Of a stretch of DNA of 38,140 nucleotides, positions 14,883-22,800 are shown piece after piece. The notes under the pieces are model-generated. The model searched no databases. It was not told the DNA's origin and saw nothing but the letters and a program-made list of their open reading frames with translations. Source of the stretch: an uncultured Clostridia bacterium. Lineage in GTDB: Bacteria > Bacillota > Clostridia > Christensenellales > CAG-917. Where the stretch lies: positions 1 to 38,140 of the forward strand of contig CAKQMI010000014.1 of the NCBI GenBank assembly GCA_934254835.1, read 5' to 3'. The first letter of the stretch is position 1; every line of letters begins with the position of its first letter. The translations under genes were made by a program, and so were the position numbers.

Positions 14883-17141
14883 TTAGTCCTCCTTTTTCGC
14901 GCTGTCCGCGTAATAATTTATCAAGCACCCCGACAAAATAATATCTCTTTCTGTCAAGGTGACGGTATCCATATCGAGAGTGATGCGTTTGACCGTGCCG
15001 TTTCTGACAAGGTATGCGGAAAATGAATTTTGCGCGATAAGCCTTGTCTTGACGTCGGGCATAATCACAACGTCGTTCACTTCAAATCTGTCCTTTGACA
15101 ACAGCGGGAGCATACCCCAGTTGATAAGGTTGCTTCTGTATCGTTTGGTGGCGTATTCTCTTGCGATGTTCGCGCTTGCTCCCAGCACGCGCTGGCACGA
15201 CGCCGCCTGCTCTCTCGCGCTTCCGTCGCCGGGCTTGACGGCGCATACGACACTGCCCATACCGACCGTTCCCATAAGTTTTAAGCCGGTTTTTTCAAGG
15301 GCGAATTTCACTTCCTCGGGGAGCACGCCCGCTTTGACGTCGTCGGCTTCCGCCTTAATGCGCTTTGCGCGCCCGACGTAGTCGGGACACTTCCTCGAAA
15401 GGGTGAATTCGGCAAGTTTTAATGGGTTGGAACGATAACTCGAAGTCTCGCCCGATGGGATAAGTTCGTCGGTGGTGGTGACTGCGTCGTCGATTGAAGC
15501 CGCGACTTTCAAAATAAGGTTGTCGGGGAGCGCGTCGATCTCGGGCCAGTCCCTGATGTTAGGGCCGTATTGCAACTGCTCGTCGGGCAAGGGATTGCGC
15601 CAACCGTTGTAAACTCTCTTTTGATAAATTTCGTCGTCGTATTCAAACGGCTTGAAATCGTCGTCGTAATCAACGTCCGTTGCGGAAGTCAGGACACCGC
15701 CGTTTCTTGCGGTTGCCGAAATACTTCTTGCGTCCATAAGCGCGACCGAGGCGATTTGAAGCCCCGCAGGCTTGCTACCCTCGCGGTTTTCAAAGTTTCT
15801 TGTGGTGTGGCGTATCGAAAGTCCGTTATTTTGCGGAGTGTCGCCCGCGCCGAAACACGGACCGCAGAAGCACGGTTTAATGACCGCGCCCGCCTCGACA
15901 AGCGTCGAAAGACTTCCCTTTTTCATAAGGTCGAGATATACGGGCATACTGCCGGGATATACGTTCAGCGAGAACGCGCCGTTACCCGTCGATGCGCCTT
16001 TCAAGATATTGCCCGCAACAGCGATATTGTCGTAAGTTCCGCCCGCGCAACCAGCGATGACGCCTTGCGACACTTTAACCTTTCCGTCAACGATTTTGTC
16101 GGTGAGCGAAAATTTGAGTTTGTCGTTGTTAAGTTCGGCACGGCACTCTCTTTCGACCTTCGACAAAATGTCATAAGGATTTTCGATGACGTCTTTCAGT
16201 TTATAAACGTTGCTGGGGTGGAAAGGCAACGCAATCATAGGCTCGACCTTTGTAAGATCCACGGTGATGGCGTCGTCGTAATAAGCAAGTTTTCCGGGAC
16301 GCATTTCGGTGAAGTCGTTTTCGCGCCCGTACATTTTGAGGTAGTCGTGCGTTTTTTGGTCGGTAATCCAGATGCTTGACAGGCACGTCGTTTCGGTGGT
16401 CATGACGTCGATGCCGTTTCTGAACTCCATATCGAGGTTTTGTACGCCGTCGCCGATGAATTCCAAGACTTTATTTTTGACGATACCGCCCTTGAAAACC
16501 GCGCCTATAATTGCAAGCGCGACGTCTTGCGGACCGACGCCGTGACGGACGTTCCCCGTGAGTTCCACAGCGACGACTTCGGGATATTTGACGTCGTAGG
16601 TGCGCCCGAGAAGTTGCTTTACAAGTTCGGGACCGCCCTCGCCGATTGCCATCGTGCCGAACGCGCCGTAACGGGTGTGGCTGTCACTGCCCAAAATCAT
16701 TTTTCCGCATCCTGCAAACTTTTCACGCATGAAAGAGTGTATGACCGCAACGTTTGCGGGGACGTAAACTCCACCGTATTTTTTTGCGGCGGACAGTCCG
16801 AAAACGTGGTCGTCCTCGTTGATTGTGCCTCCGACGGCGCAAAGCGAGTTGTGGCAATTCGTCAAAACGTAAGGAAGCGGAAATCTTTTGAGACCGCTGG
16901 CTTTTGCACTTTGGATAATGCCGACGTACGTTATGTCGTGCGACGCGATCGCGTCAAATCTGATGCTCAAATTTTCACCACGGTACGCCCCGCACGTTGT
17001 GTGCGCCGACAGCACCGAGTAAGCCATAGTACCCTTGAAGGCTTCTGCAATTTCCTTGTCCGAAAAGACACTGCGGATTTCGCCAAGACTTTTGAATTTT
17101 CCGTCGCAATAGTATGCGCCCGCTCTTTTTACTTTAATCAA
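14883..17141 (-). CDS. Aconitase-family hydratase
   Basis: 752-residue aconitase superfamily protein. It shows substrate loop LGSDSHTRYGAFGTMAIGEGG near 150-170, the three [4Fe-4S] cysteines in AGCAGGTYDN and KPCFCGPCFGAGD, and swivel-domain motif CQRVLGASANIAREYATKRYRSNLINWGM (split here into shorter known parts). Start is TTG at 17141, supported by AAGGAG 7 nt upstream. The sequence belongs to the divergent class usually annotated only as hydratase; citrate/isocitrate is plausible, but no citrate synthase or isocitrate dehydrogenase is in the window, so the substrate stays open. Confidence 0.88.
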   Translation of the reverse strand: MIKVKRAGAYYCDGKFKSLGEIRSVFSDKEIAEAFKGTMAYSVLSAHTTCGAYRGENLSIRFDAIASHDITYVGIIQSAKASGLKRFPLPYVLTNCHNSLCAVGGTINEDDHVFGLSAAKKYGGVYVPANVAVIHSFMREKFAGCGKMILGSDSHTRYGAFGTMAIGEGGPELVKQLLGRTYDVKYPEVVAVELTGNVRHGVGPQDVALAIIGAVFKGGIVKNKVLEFIGDGVQNLDMEFRNGIDVMTTETTCLSSIWITDQKTHDYLKMYGRENDFTEMRPGKLAYYDDAITVDLTKVEPMIALPFHPSNVYKLKDVIENPYDILSKVERECRAELNNDKLKFSLTDKIVDGKVKVSQGVIAGCAGGTYDNIAVAGNILKGASTGNGAFSLNVYPGSMPVYLDLMKKGSLSTLVEAGAVIKPCFCGPCFGAGDTPQNNGLSIRHTTRNFENREGSKPAGLQIASVALMDARSISATARNGGVLTSATDVDYDDDFKPFEYDDEIYQKRVYNGWRNPLPDEQLQYGPNIRDWPEIDALPDNLILKVAASIDDAVTTTDELIPSGETSSYRSNPLKLAEFTLSRKCPDYVGRAKRIKAEADDVKAGVLPEEVKFALEKTGLKLMGTVGMGSVVCAVKPGDGSAREQAASCQRVLGASANIAREYATKRYRSNLINWGMLPLLSKDRFEVNDVVIMPDVKTRLIAQNSFSAYLVRNGTVKRITLDMDTVTLTERDIILSGCLINYYADSAKKED

Positions 17142-17210
17142 TTTTGGACTCCTTATTCGGTTTTATGCAAAGGCGATTTGACGCCCGCGCAAAATATACA
17201 AATATATTTT

Positions 17211-17239
17211 ATTATACATAATAAATCCAAAAATTCAAA
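17211..17239 (-). promoter_or_regulatory. Predicted promoter for the hydratase-to-HAD operon
   Basis: TTTGAA (17239-17234), 17-nt spacer, TATAAT (17216-17211) on the minus strand. Predicted leader of about 60 nt contains a small GGCG/CGCC hairpin. It diverges from the promoter at 17277-17305. Confidence 0.55.
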
Positions 17240-17276
17240 ACGTTTTGACAAATAAATAAATCGAAAGGAAAAACTA

Positions 17277-17305
17277 TTGTATAAAGCGCAAATTTGTGGT
17301 ACAAT
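17277..17305 (+). promoter_or_regulatory. Predicted extended -10 promoter
   Basis: TTGTAT (17277-17282), 17-nt spacer ending in TGG, TACAAT (17300-17305); TGn makes it an extended -10. Predicted start near 17312 leaves a leader of about 10 nt, so the AAGGTGA site would be at the very 5' end of the mRNA. Confidence 0.55.
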
Positions 17306-17321
17306 GTTTCAAGGTGATTTT

Positions 17322-17786
17322 ATGAAATATAAGATGAAATTTTCCACTGCGGTTTATGTTCTCATCACTGCGGTGATTATTATCTCAATTGCATCAATCG
17401 TACTTGACGCGCTTATTTTGGCAGGTAAAGGCGGTTTTACGCAAGGAAACGTTGCAATAACGTCCGTGTCGCTTGTATGCGCGGTACTACTTCTTGCGTG
17501 CTGTTTTTTGATACTTTTCAACTCGAAATACTCTTTTTCAAAAAACGGATTTACTATTGTTTACGGCGTGATTCCTCGCGTTATCCCCTACGAAAACGTT
17601 TTGGCGTCGGCAAAAGAAAAACTTACCGGTAAACTTTACCTTCAATATAAAGACTTGGACAAGAAAAACGAATTCTCGGTCATTGCCGTAAACGTAGACG
17701 AAAAATTCAACGATGCGATTATTGACGAACTTAAAAAACGCAACGAAAATTTCAGAAGTCTGAACACCGACGACGACAAAGAATAA
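17322..17786 (+). CDS. Small membrane protein with PH-like C-terminal domain
   Basis: 154 residues from the ATG at 17322, preferred to an upstream start at 17277 because AAGGTGA lies 4 nt before it and the upstream codons overlap the predicted promoter. Two transmembrane segments (about 8-33 and 43-66), followed by a soluble part with YSFSKNGFTIVYGVIPRVIPY, a pattern like the bacterial PH domains of YcxB-type membrane proteins. Function unknown. The neighbouring plus-strand gene also encodes a membrane-anchored protein, but they are 147 bp apart. Confidence 0.75.
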   Translation: MKYKMKFSTAVYVLITAVIIISIASIVLDALILAGKGGFTQGNVAITSVSLVCAVLLLACCFLILFNSKYSFSKNGFTIVYGVIPRVIPYENVLASAKEKLTGKLYLQYKDLDKKNEFSVIAVNVDEKFNDAIIDELKKRNENFRSLNTDDDKE

Positions 17787-17933
17787 GCGATAATACATCG
17801 TTTTTTGACATATTATCGTCGATATTTAATCGTTTTTGACTTTTTGACAAATTTTTCGCATTAAAATACTTGAATATTTTCTCGGTATAGATTATTATAT
17901 AATAAATGAAACGAAGCATTAGGGAGGAATTGT

Positions 17934-18587
17934 ATGGATTCTAAATTAGAGGCTCATATTGACGAAATATTTATTGACGTTCCCAAAACCGACAAAATGG
18001 TTACTATGATTAACCGTATCAAGTCGAAGGCGAACAGCAAATTTCTTCAAATCCGCGATCAAGGTTATTCCAGAAGCGTCGCTTTTAACGAGGTCGACGA
18101 CTGGCTGATGAAAGCAAAAGTCATCGTTGACGAAGAGGTCGGCAAACTTACGCCGGCTGAACTTGCCACGATTAAACCCGCGGACAATCCTTACAGCGCA
18201 CCCGTTGGCGAGGTCGTCTCCAACGCTTCACTCGACGACGGCGAACAAGCGGTCATCGTGGAAAGAGACTACGGCGCTCCCGCCCCCACCTTTGATTCTG
18301 CACCCATGCAATACGACACCGCTGTGGATATGTCCTATTCTTCCGACACTGAGGAACCCGTTGCTCCCGCCGAGGAAGCACCCGCTCCCGTTGTCGCCGA
18401 AGAAAAACCCGCCAAAGAAAAACGCGAAAAATCCAAAAAACGCAAGAAAGAAGAAGTCGAAGAAGACGACATCGTCGTCCCCGTCAAGTCTTCGGGCGTC
18501 GCAGGGAAAGTCATCGGCGGTATCTGCCTTGTCGGCGGTATTGCCCTTGTGGTTGTCGCCGCATTGATGATCGTCGGCATTATTTAA
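17934..18587 (+). CDS. C-terminally anchored protein with permease-prefix-like head
   Basis: 217 residues. The N-terminal 60 residues (HIDEIFIDVPKTDKM, then a helix ending QGYSRSVAFNEVDDW) resemble the HAAS/permease-prefix helical domain found in Bacillota. Residues 75-185 are low complexity, rich in Ala, Pro, Glu and Lys, probably disordered. A single hydrophobic segment near 192-216 anchors the C terminus. A strong AGGGAGGA site precedes the ATG. A possible TTGAAT-N17-TATTAT promoter lies about 35-60 nt upstream, weak. No function can be assigned. Confidence 0.78.
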   Translation: MDSKLEAHIDEIFIDVPKTDKMVTMINRIKSKANSKFLQIRDQGYSRSVAFNEVDDWLMKAKVIVDEEVGKLTPAELATIKPADNPYSAPVGEVVSNASLDDGEQAVIVERDYGAPAPTFDSAPMQYDTAVDMSYSSDTEEPVAPAEEAPAPVVAEEKPAKEKREKSKKRKKEEVEEDDIVVPVKSSGVAGKVIGGICLVGGIALVVVAALMIVGII

Positions 18588-18610
18588 TAATTAAAATACA
18601 AAACAGCAAA

Positions 18611-18642
18611 ATAGCGTGCTTTTGCACGCTATTATTTTTTTC
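18611..18642 (+). terminator. Rho-independent terminator
   Basis: Perfect 9-bp stem ATAGCGTGC/GCACGCTAT with a TTTT loop, followed by a T-rich tract, 23 bp after the stop at 18587. Confidence 0.9.
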
Positions 18643-18670
18643 CTCGTAATTTCCGATAAATTAAAATTAC

Positions 18671-18824
18671 GTCATTGCGAGGCACTCATCTTACGTCATT
18701 GCGAGGCATCGCCGTCGGCGATGCCGTGGCAATCTCCCGGAAGGGAAACCGCACAAACGTCAGTAGAATGAGGTGCCTTCCCAGGAGATTCTCACGTCGC
18801 CCCGTTGGGGCTCCTCAGAATGAC
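18671..18824. repeat. Large imperfect palindromic repeat element I
   Basis: Left ends GTCATTGCGAGGC at 18671 and 18695; right end CTCAGAATGAC at 18814-18824. From 18695 to 18824 the outer about 43 bp on each side are inverted copies of each other (GTCATTGCGAGGCATCG... against the complement GTCATTCTGAGGAGC..., both running to CAATCTCC or GAATCTCC). This type of dispersed palindrome is widespread in bacterial genomes; no transposase is seen. Confidence 0.85.
18726..18757. repeat. 32-bp direct repeat, copy 1
   Basis: Begins GTGGCAATCTCCCGG and ends CCGCACAAA; identical over 32 bp to 19043-19074. It forms the inner part of palindromic element I. Confidence 0.9.
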
Positions 18825-18834
18825 AATTTGGTTT

Positions 18835-18922
18835 GTCATTGCGAGGCTCACTCTCTTATGTCATTGCGAGGCATACTCTCTTATGTCTTTGCGAGACGCA
18901 CTTCTTATTGTCATTGCGAGGC
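18835..18922. repeat. 25-bp tandem of palindrome-end units
   Basis: GTCATTGCGAGGC or a close variant starts at 18835, 18860, 18885 (GTCTTTGCGAGAC) and 18910: an exact 25-bp period. Interval sequences (TCACTCTCTTAT, ATACTCTCTTAT, GCACTTCTTATT) are also similar. This is tandem duplication of one element end, not a CRISPR: intervals are not unique. Confidence 0.85.
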
Positions 18923-19074
18923 ATCGCCCATTATGGGGCCCCCAAAAGATACTTTGTACTTTTGGGGAGGAGGAGCACACAAACAAAAGAGTGAGCATTG
19001 TTCAAAGAATAATGCGATTTCAAAAGTGAAGTGTGCGACGTGGTGGCAATCTCCCGGAAGGGAAACCGCACAAA
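18910..19074. repeat. Palindromic repeat element II
   Basis: Opens with GTCATTGCGAGGCATCGCCC and ends with the second 32-bp copy. Inside are a 9-bp stem CCCCAAAAG/CTTTTGGGG (18940-18967) and GCACAC paired with GTGTGC about 60 bp away. The 18588-19141 interval contains only these repeats and two terminators; frames through it are translation artefacts of the repeats. Confidence 0.75.
19043..19074. repeat. 32-bp direct repeat, copy 2
   Basis: Identical to 18726-18757 over 32 bp; lies 2 bp before the terminator stem of yfbR. Confidence 0.9.
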
Positions 19075-19104
19075 AAATCCCGAAAAGCATTTTCGGGATT
19101 TTTA
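19072..19104 (-). terminator. Rho-independent terminator after yfbR
   Basis: Stem ATCCCGAAAA/TTTTCGGGAT flanked by A- and T-runs on both sides, so it can act in both directions. It lies about 38 bp after the yfbR stop. Confidence 0.85.
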
Positions 19105-19141
19105 TCTGTGTTTTTTGTAACTGTGATCTTGTTTTGTGTGT

Positions 19142-19711
19142 TTACAAAACGTCCAACGGCTTAAAGAATCCGTCCAGACAGTTTTCCATAAAATACTTGA
19201 CCTCTGGCATAGTCATATCGATGGCGTTAAGCGTGGTTTTTTCGGCAATCGAAAACTCGCCGTTGCCGGACGCCGTTTCCTCGACGCACTTGATATACGC
19301 CGAAATTTTATCGGCTGACTTTATGATTTTGCCCTCAACGCTTTCGCTGTCGACCGAAAAATACTTTTCGTACTCTTCCCTCAAAAAGTCGGGGAGCATA
19401 TCCAAAAGTTTTTCATCGGCGAGTTTTTCAAAGTCCTTATAGGCGGATTTGAGCGCGGTGTTGTAGTACTTGACCGGCGTCGGCATATCGCCCGTAATGA
19501 CCTCGGAACTGTCGTGGAAAAGCGCGGACGTTGCAACAAAATCCGCATCGACGTTGCCCGAAAACTTCTTATTTTTGATAATCGCAAGCGCGTGCGCGAT
19601 GACAGCCACCTGAAAGGAATGTTCAAACAGGTTTTCGTCGTAGTTGGCGCGCATCAGGCACCACCTGCGGATATATTTCATTCGGTTTATCAATGCGTAA
19701 AAATTGCTCAT
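19142..19711 (-). CDS. yfbR: 5'-deoxynucleotidase YfbR
   Basis: HD-domain phosphohydrolase removing phosphate from 2'-deoxynucleoside 5'-monophosphates. 189 residues, closely following E. coli YfbR: RRWCLMR near 15-21 (substrate-discriminating Arg-Trp), EHSFQVAVIAHALAIIKNKKF at 30-50, HD pair His66-Asp67 in LFHDSSEVITGDMPTPVKYY, and a later SADKISAYIKCVEE supplying the last metal Asp. It starts 2 bp after pgi, so it is last in an isomerase-pgi-yfbR unit, and is followed by a terminator. Confidence 0.95.
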   Translation of the reverse strand: MSNFYALINRMKYIRRWCLMRANYDENLFEHSFQVAVIAHALAIIKNKKFSGNVDADFVATSALFHDSSEVITGDMPTPVKYYNTALKSAYKDFEKLADEKLLDMLPDFLREEYEKYFSVDSESVEGKIIKSADKISAYIKCVEETASGNGEFSIAEKTTLNAIDMTMPEVKYFMENCLDGFFKPLDVL

Positions 19712-19713
19712 GG

Positions 19714-21129
19714 TCAGATAATATACTTTTCGGATTTTTGGGGACGGGATTCAAGCTCCGCCTTTTTTTCTTCGTAGCCTTTTCTGTTGAACAAGGCGTA
19801 CGTTGCGTTTTTGCCCTCCTCGACGCCGGGTTGGTTGTAGGTGTCGATGTTCAAAAGCGCGCCCTCGTATGCGGTCTGCAACTGATAAAAATACAAAAGT
19901 TGACCGATTGTGAATGCGTTGACTTCGGGCAAAATAATGGTGTTGTTGAGCCTTCCCGATTTCATCAGCGCGTATTCGGTTGCCTCGCGCTCGGTGTTCA
20001 GAAGTTTGCCAAGCGTCGCACCGCACAGGAAGTTGACGTTGGGATATTCTTCGGCGCCGTCGGGAATTAAAAGTTCGCTTCTGAAACTCTCCACCGCGAT
20101 GAAAGTCACGACTTTGTCAAAAGGACCTTCGGTGTAAAGTTGGACTTGCGAATGTTGGTCGGTGACGCCCAGCGATTTGACGGGAGTTTGCCCTGCAAAA
20201 ACGTAGTTGCCGTCCAAATCTTTCGCCTTGCCGAGGCTTTCGCCCCAAAGTTGGCAGTACCAGTCCGCCATATATTTCAAGCTATCGGCGTACGGCATCA
20301 TAACCGAGATGTTGCAACCTTTTTTCATTGCGATATTTTGCAAAACGGCGGACATCAAAGCGGGGTTTTTGGCGGGATTTGACTTGTTGCAAGTCTTATC
20401 CATAAATTCCGCGCCCGAAAGCAAGCCTTTGATATCTATGCCGAGCACCGCCGCAGGGAGCAATCCCACAGGGCAAAGTTCCGAAAATCTTCCACCCACT
20501 CCGTCGGGAATGAAAAAGGTTTTGAATCCTTCGGCTTTTGCGATTTTGATGAGGTTGCCGGAGTTTTCGGACGTTGTTGCGATGATATTGTTTTTGTAAT
20601 TATCGCCGAGTTTTTCCTTCAAAATTTCGGTGATGATGAGGTATTGGCTCATCGTTTCGGAGGTCGCGCCCGATTTTGTGATGACGTTGAACATGGTTTT
20701 TGCGGGATCGATGATATCGAACAGCGCGTTCATACGCTCGGGATCGATGTTGTCCTCGACGTAAAACTTCGGTGCTTTCCTGACTTTTTTGGGAAGTTCG
20801 TTGTGGTGGAGGTGGCACAGTGCCTGATACACCGCGATAGGACCGAGCGCGCTTCCGCCGATGCCCAAAACGACGAAGTTGTCAAAGTTTTTTCTGACGT
20901 TTTTTGCGGTGGCGAGGATATCTTCGACGATTTCCTTTTGGTTGTAAGGAAGTTCCGTCCAGCCCATCCAGCCTTTTCCGCGGTTTTCCGCAACGAAATC
21001 AAAGGCGGTTTTTGCGGGAGCGTTCATCTGTGACAATTCCTTATCGGAAAAGCCGTTTTCGCCGATAAACGACGCCATCATATTGTTGTAGTCGAATTTA
21101 AGTTTGTTTTCAATCTTGTTGTACTTCAT
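19714..21129 (-). CDS. pgi: Glucose-6-phosphate isomerase
   Basis: Interconverts glucose 6-phosphate and fructose 6-phosphate in glycolysis. 471 residues, close to the Bacillus/Clostridium length of about 450. Motifs: VVLGIGGSALGPIAVYQAL near 84-102, ITKSGATSETMSQYL (phosphate-binding loop), IPDGVGGRFSELCPVG with the catalytic Glu, DQHSQVQLYTEG with the ring-opening His region, and INTYNQPGV-like IDTYNQPGVEEGK near the C terminus with the catalytic Lys. GAGAGG precedes the ATG. It lies between a TIM-barrel isomerase and yfbR. Confidence 0.98.
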   Translation of the reverse strand: MKYNKIENKLKFDYNNMMASFIGENGFSDKELSQMNAPAKTAFDFVAENRGKGWMGWTELPYNQKEIVEDILATAKNVRKNFDNFVVLGIGGSALGPIAVYQALCHLHHNELPKKVRKAPKFYVEDNIDPERMNALFDIIDPAKTMFNVITKSGATSETMSQYLIITEILKEKLGDNYKNNIIATTSENSGNLIKIAKAEGFKTFFIPDGVGGRFSELCPVGLLPAAVLGIDIKGLLSGAEFMDKTCNKSNPAKNPALMSAVLQNIAMKKGCNISVMMPYADSLKYMADWYCQLWGESLGKAKDLDGNYVFAGQTPVKSLGVTDQHSQVQLYTEGPFDKVVTFIAVESFRSELLIPDGAEEYPNVNFLCGATLGKLLNTEREATEYALMKSGRLNNTIILPEVNAFTIGQLLYFYQLQTAYEGALLNIDTYNQPGVEEGKNATYALFNRKGYEEKKAELESRPQKSEKYII

Positions 21130-21145
21130 AAAAAGCCTCTCGATT

Positions 21146-21943
21146 TTATTTAACTTTCCCCAAAATATCGTTAAGATAATCGACGCAATCTTTCACGTCG
21201 GAGTATTTGTCGTAGTTGCCGGAATACAGCTCGATCATCAACGGACCGTCATAGCCCGCGTCTTTCAGCCTTGAAAAGAGGTCGTAATAATCGACGATGC
21301 CCTTTCCGGGACGCAAAATATTGCCGTTGTCGTCGTAGTCGGTCAGATGGACGTTGTTAAGACGCCCTTCCATCGCCGGGATAAAGTCGCGATAGTTGAG
21401 CCCCGCCTGCATAACCTGCTTTATATCGAGCGTACATTTCACGCTTTTGCTGTACTCTTTCAAATCGGTAAAAAACTCGGGATAGCTGAAATACGCCCAG
21501 TGCACCGTTTCGTACGACGTATCGATGCCGTATTCTTTGGAAATCGCGCAAAGTTCCTCGATTCTTGCGCCGAGCTTTTGAAAATCGAAAGTGTACGCCC
21601 GTCTTTTCAAGCGAGTACCGCCGTGATAAGTATACGACTTGGCGTTCAAAAGTTTTCCGTTTTCCAAAACCTGCCTGAAAAACACCTCGGAGTCGTCGCG
21701 CGCCCTTTTCGTCGGATTGTTGAGGTTTGGCTCGTAATTCAGGTTGCTGGCGTGCACCGAATAAACCTTTACGCCTGCATTTTCGGAATTTTGTTTGAAA
21801 AGTCTGCCAAACTCCGGCGTATATTCGGAAAAGGTGTCCATAAACACCTCGCACACGTTTGCGCCCGCGTCTTTTATGTATTCAAAAGTGTCTTCTGTCG
21901 GCAACTTTGCAAAGTACGTCGCCGTGCTGATTCCTATTTCCAT
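21146..21943 (-). CDS. Sugar phosphate isomerase/epimerase family (TIM barrel)
   Basis: 265-residue xylose-isomerase-like TIM barrel (AP endonuclease family 2 superfamily). Visible pieces: MEIGISTATYF at the first strand, VHASNLNYEPN, TYHGGTRLK, SYETVHWAYFS with a likely metal Glu, CTLDIKQVMQAG with a metal Asp, NVHLTDYDDNG with metal His and Asp, and PLMIELYSG with the last metal Glu. The metal set looks complete, so it is probably active, but the substrate cannot be read from the sequence. First gene of the pgi unit. No Shine-Dalgarno precedes the ATG, which lies only 7 nt from a good -10. Confidence 0.88.
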   Translation of the reverse strand: MEIGISTATYFAKLPTEDTFEYIKDAGANVCEVFMDTFSEYTPEFGRLFKQNSENAGVKVYSVHASNLNYEPNLNNPTKRARDDSEVFFRQVLENGKLLNAKSYTYHGGTRLKRRAYTFDFQKLGARIEELCAISKEYGIDTSYETVHWAYFSYPEFFTDLKEYSKSVKCTLDIKQVMQAGLNYRDFIPAMEGRLNNVHLTDYDDNGNILRPGKGIVDYYDLFSRLKDAGYDGPLMIELYSGNYDKYSDVKDCVDYLNDILGKVK

Positions 21944-21950
21944 AAGGTGT

Positions 21951-21979
21951 ATTATATTATAAATATAAAATTATTACAA
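21951..21979 (-). promoter_or_regulatory. Promoter of the isomerase-pgi-yfbR unit, predicted leaderless
   Basis: TTGTAA (21979-21974), 17-nt spacer, TATAAT (21956-21951) on the minus strand. The ATG begins at 21943, 7 nt after the -10, so transcription would start at or next to the first codon. Confidence 0.6.
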
Positions 21980-22082
21980 GAATATTTGCCTTTTCTTGCG
22001 ATTTTTTATTCAATCGACGTCATATTGTCGCTTTTTCTTGGAAAAATTTGCAAAAATTCGCACGAAAATTTTTGAAAGAGTA

Positions 22083-22111
22083 TTGCGATGACACCAAAAT
22101 AATGATATAAT
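22083..22111 (+). promoter_or_regulatory. Sigma-A-type promoter for hpf
   Basis: TTGCGA (22083-22088), 17-nt spacer, TATAAT (22106-22111). Predicted start near 22118; AAGGAGG at 22128-22134 lies 9 nt before the ATG. No stress-sigma or CtsR-type site is visible. Confidence 0.65.
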
Positions 22112-22143
22112 TTAATTAGTCCAAGATAAGGAGGCATTGATTT

Positions 22144-22719
22144 ATGCGTATTGAAATTATAGGACGAAATTACAACGTACCCGACAGATTGAAATCGGTC
22201 ATCGAAAAAAAGTTTGAAAAACTCAATAAGTACTTCGACAAAAAAGATACCGAGTCCAAACTGTCCAGCTACATCGAAAAGGACGGCGCCGTCGCGAAAT
22301 TCGTTTGCACGCAAGAGAAAAATCGCGAACGCTATACCCTCGAGGCAACCATCTACTTCGGCGACAGAATGATCCGCGCGGAAGAAACTTCCGAAAATAT
22401 CTACGACAACGTGGACATCGTCATTCCTATGCTCGAAAGACAAATGCGCAAGGTTCGCACCAAAATCGAGAGAAGTTATAAGTCGCACGACAACAACGAT
22501 TTCTCCGACGACTTCTTCGACGTCCCCGAACTTCCCGAACTTAAGGCAGTCCGCACCAAGGAGTTTGAGCTGAAACCTCTCACCGTTGACGCCGCAATCG
22601 ACCAGCTTACTTTGCTCGACCACGACTTCTTCCTTTATCTCAACCCCGAAACGGGCAAGGTCAATGTGGTTTACAAACGCCACAAAGGCGACGTGGGCGT
22701 CATCGAATGCATCTATTAA
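22144..22719 (+). CDS. hpf: Ribosome hibernation promoting factor, long form
   Basis: Binds the 30S decoding region and dimerises 70S ribosomes into inactive 100S particles. 191 residues: N-terminal S30AE domain (1 to about 105, MRIEIIGRNYNVPDRLKSVI, IEATIYFG-like LEATIYFGDRMIRAEE, DVDIVIP-like NVDIVIPMLERQMRK), an acidic linker (about 118-138) and a C-terminal dimerisation domain (about 139-191; VRTKEFELKPLTVDAAI, FFLYLNPETGKVNVVYKR, GDVGVIE). Strong AAGGAGG site. Convergent with the clpC operon, sharing one terminator. Confidence 0.97.
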   Translation: MRIEIIGRNYNVPDRLKSVIEKKFEKLNKYFDKKDTESKLSSYIEKDGAVAKFVCTQEKNRERYTLEATIYFGDRMIRAEETSENIYDNVDIVIPMLERQMRKVRTKIERSYKSHDNNDFSDDFFDVPELPELKAVRTKEFELKPLTVDAAIDQLTLLDHDFFLYLNPETGKVNVVYKRHKGDVGVIECIY

Positions 22720-22756
22720 AATTTTGAAAAATTAAATTATAACAAATGCACAACAC

Positions 22757-22786
22757 AAAATCCACCGAGTTTTCTCGGTGGATTTT
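22757..22786. terminator. Bidirectional terminator between hpf and clpC
   Basis: 9-bp stem TCCACCGAG/CTCGGTGGA with a TTTT loop, flanked by AAAA and TTTT, 38 bp after the hpf stop and 15 bp after the clpC stop. Works for both convergent transcripts. Confidence 0.92.
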
Positions 22787-22800
22787 CATTTGCTTTTCGT

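Noticed and set aside
18835..18922. Possible CRISPR array
   Set aside because: Units are 25 bp with similar intervals rather than unique spacers, only four copies exist, and no cas genes are present.
18675..19442. A 255-codon plus-strand frame across the repeat region
   Set aside because: It is translation of the GTCATTGCGAGGC palindromes (recurring CHCEA and SLRG strings) running into the antisense of yfbR.
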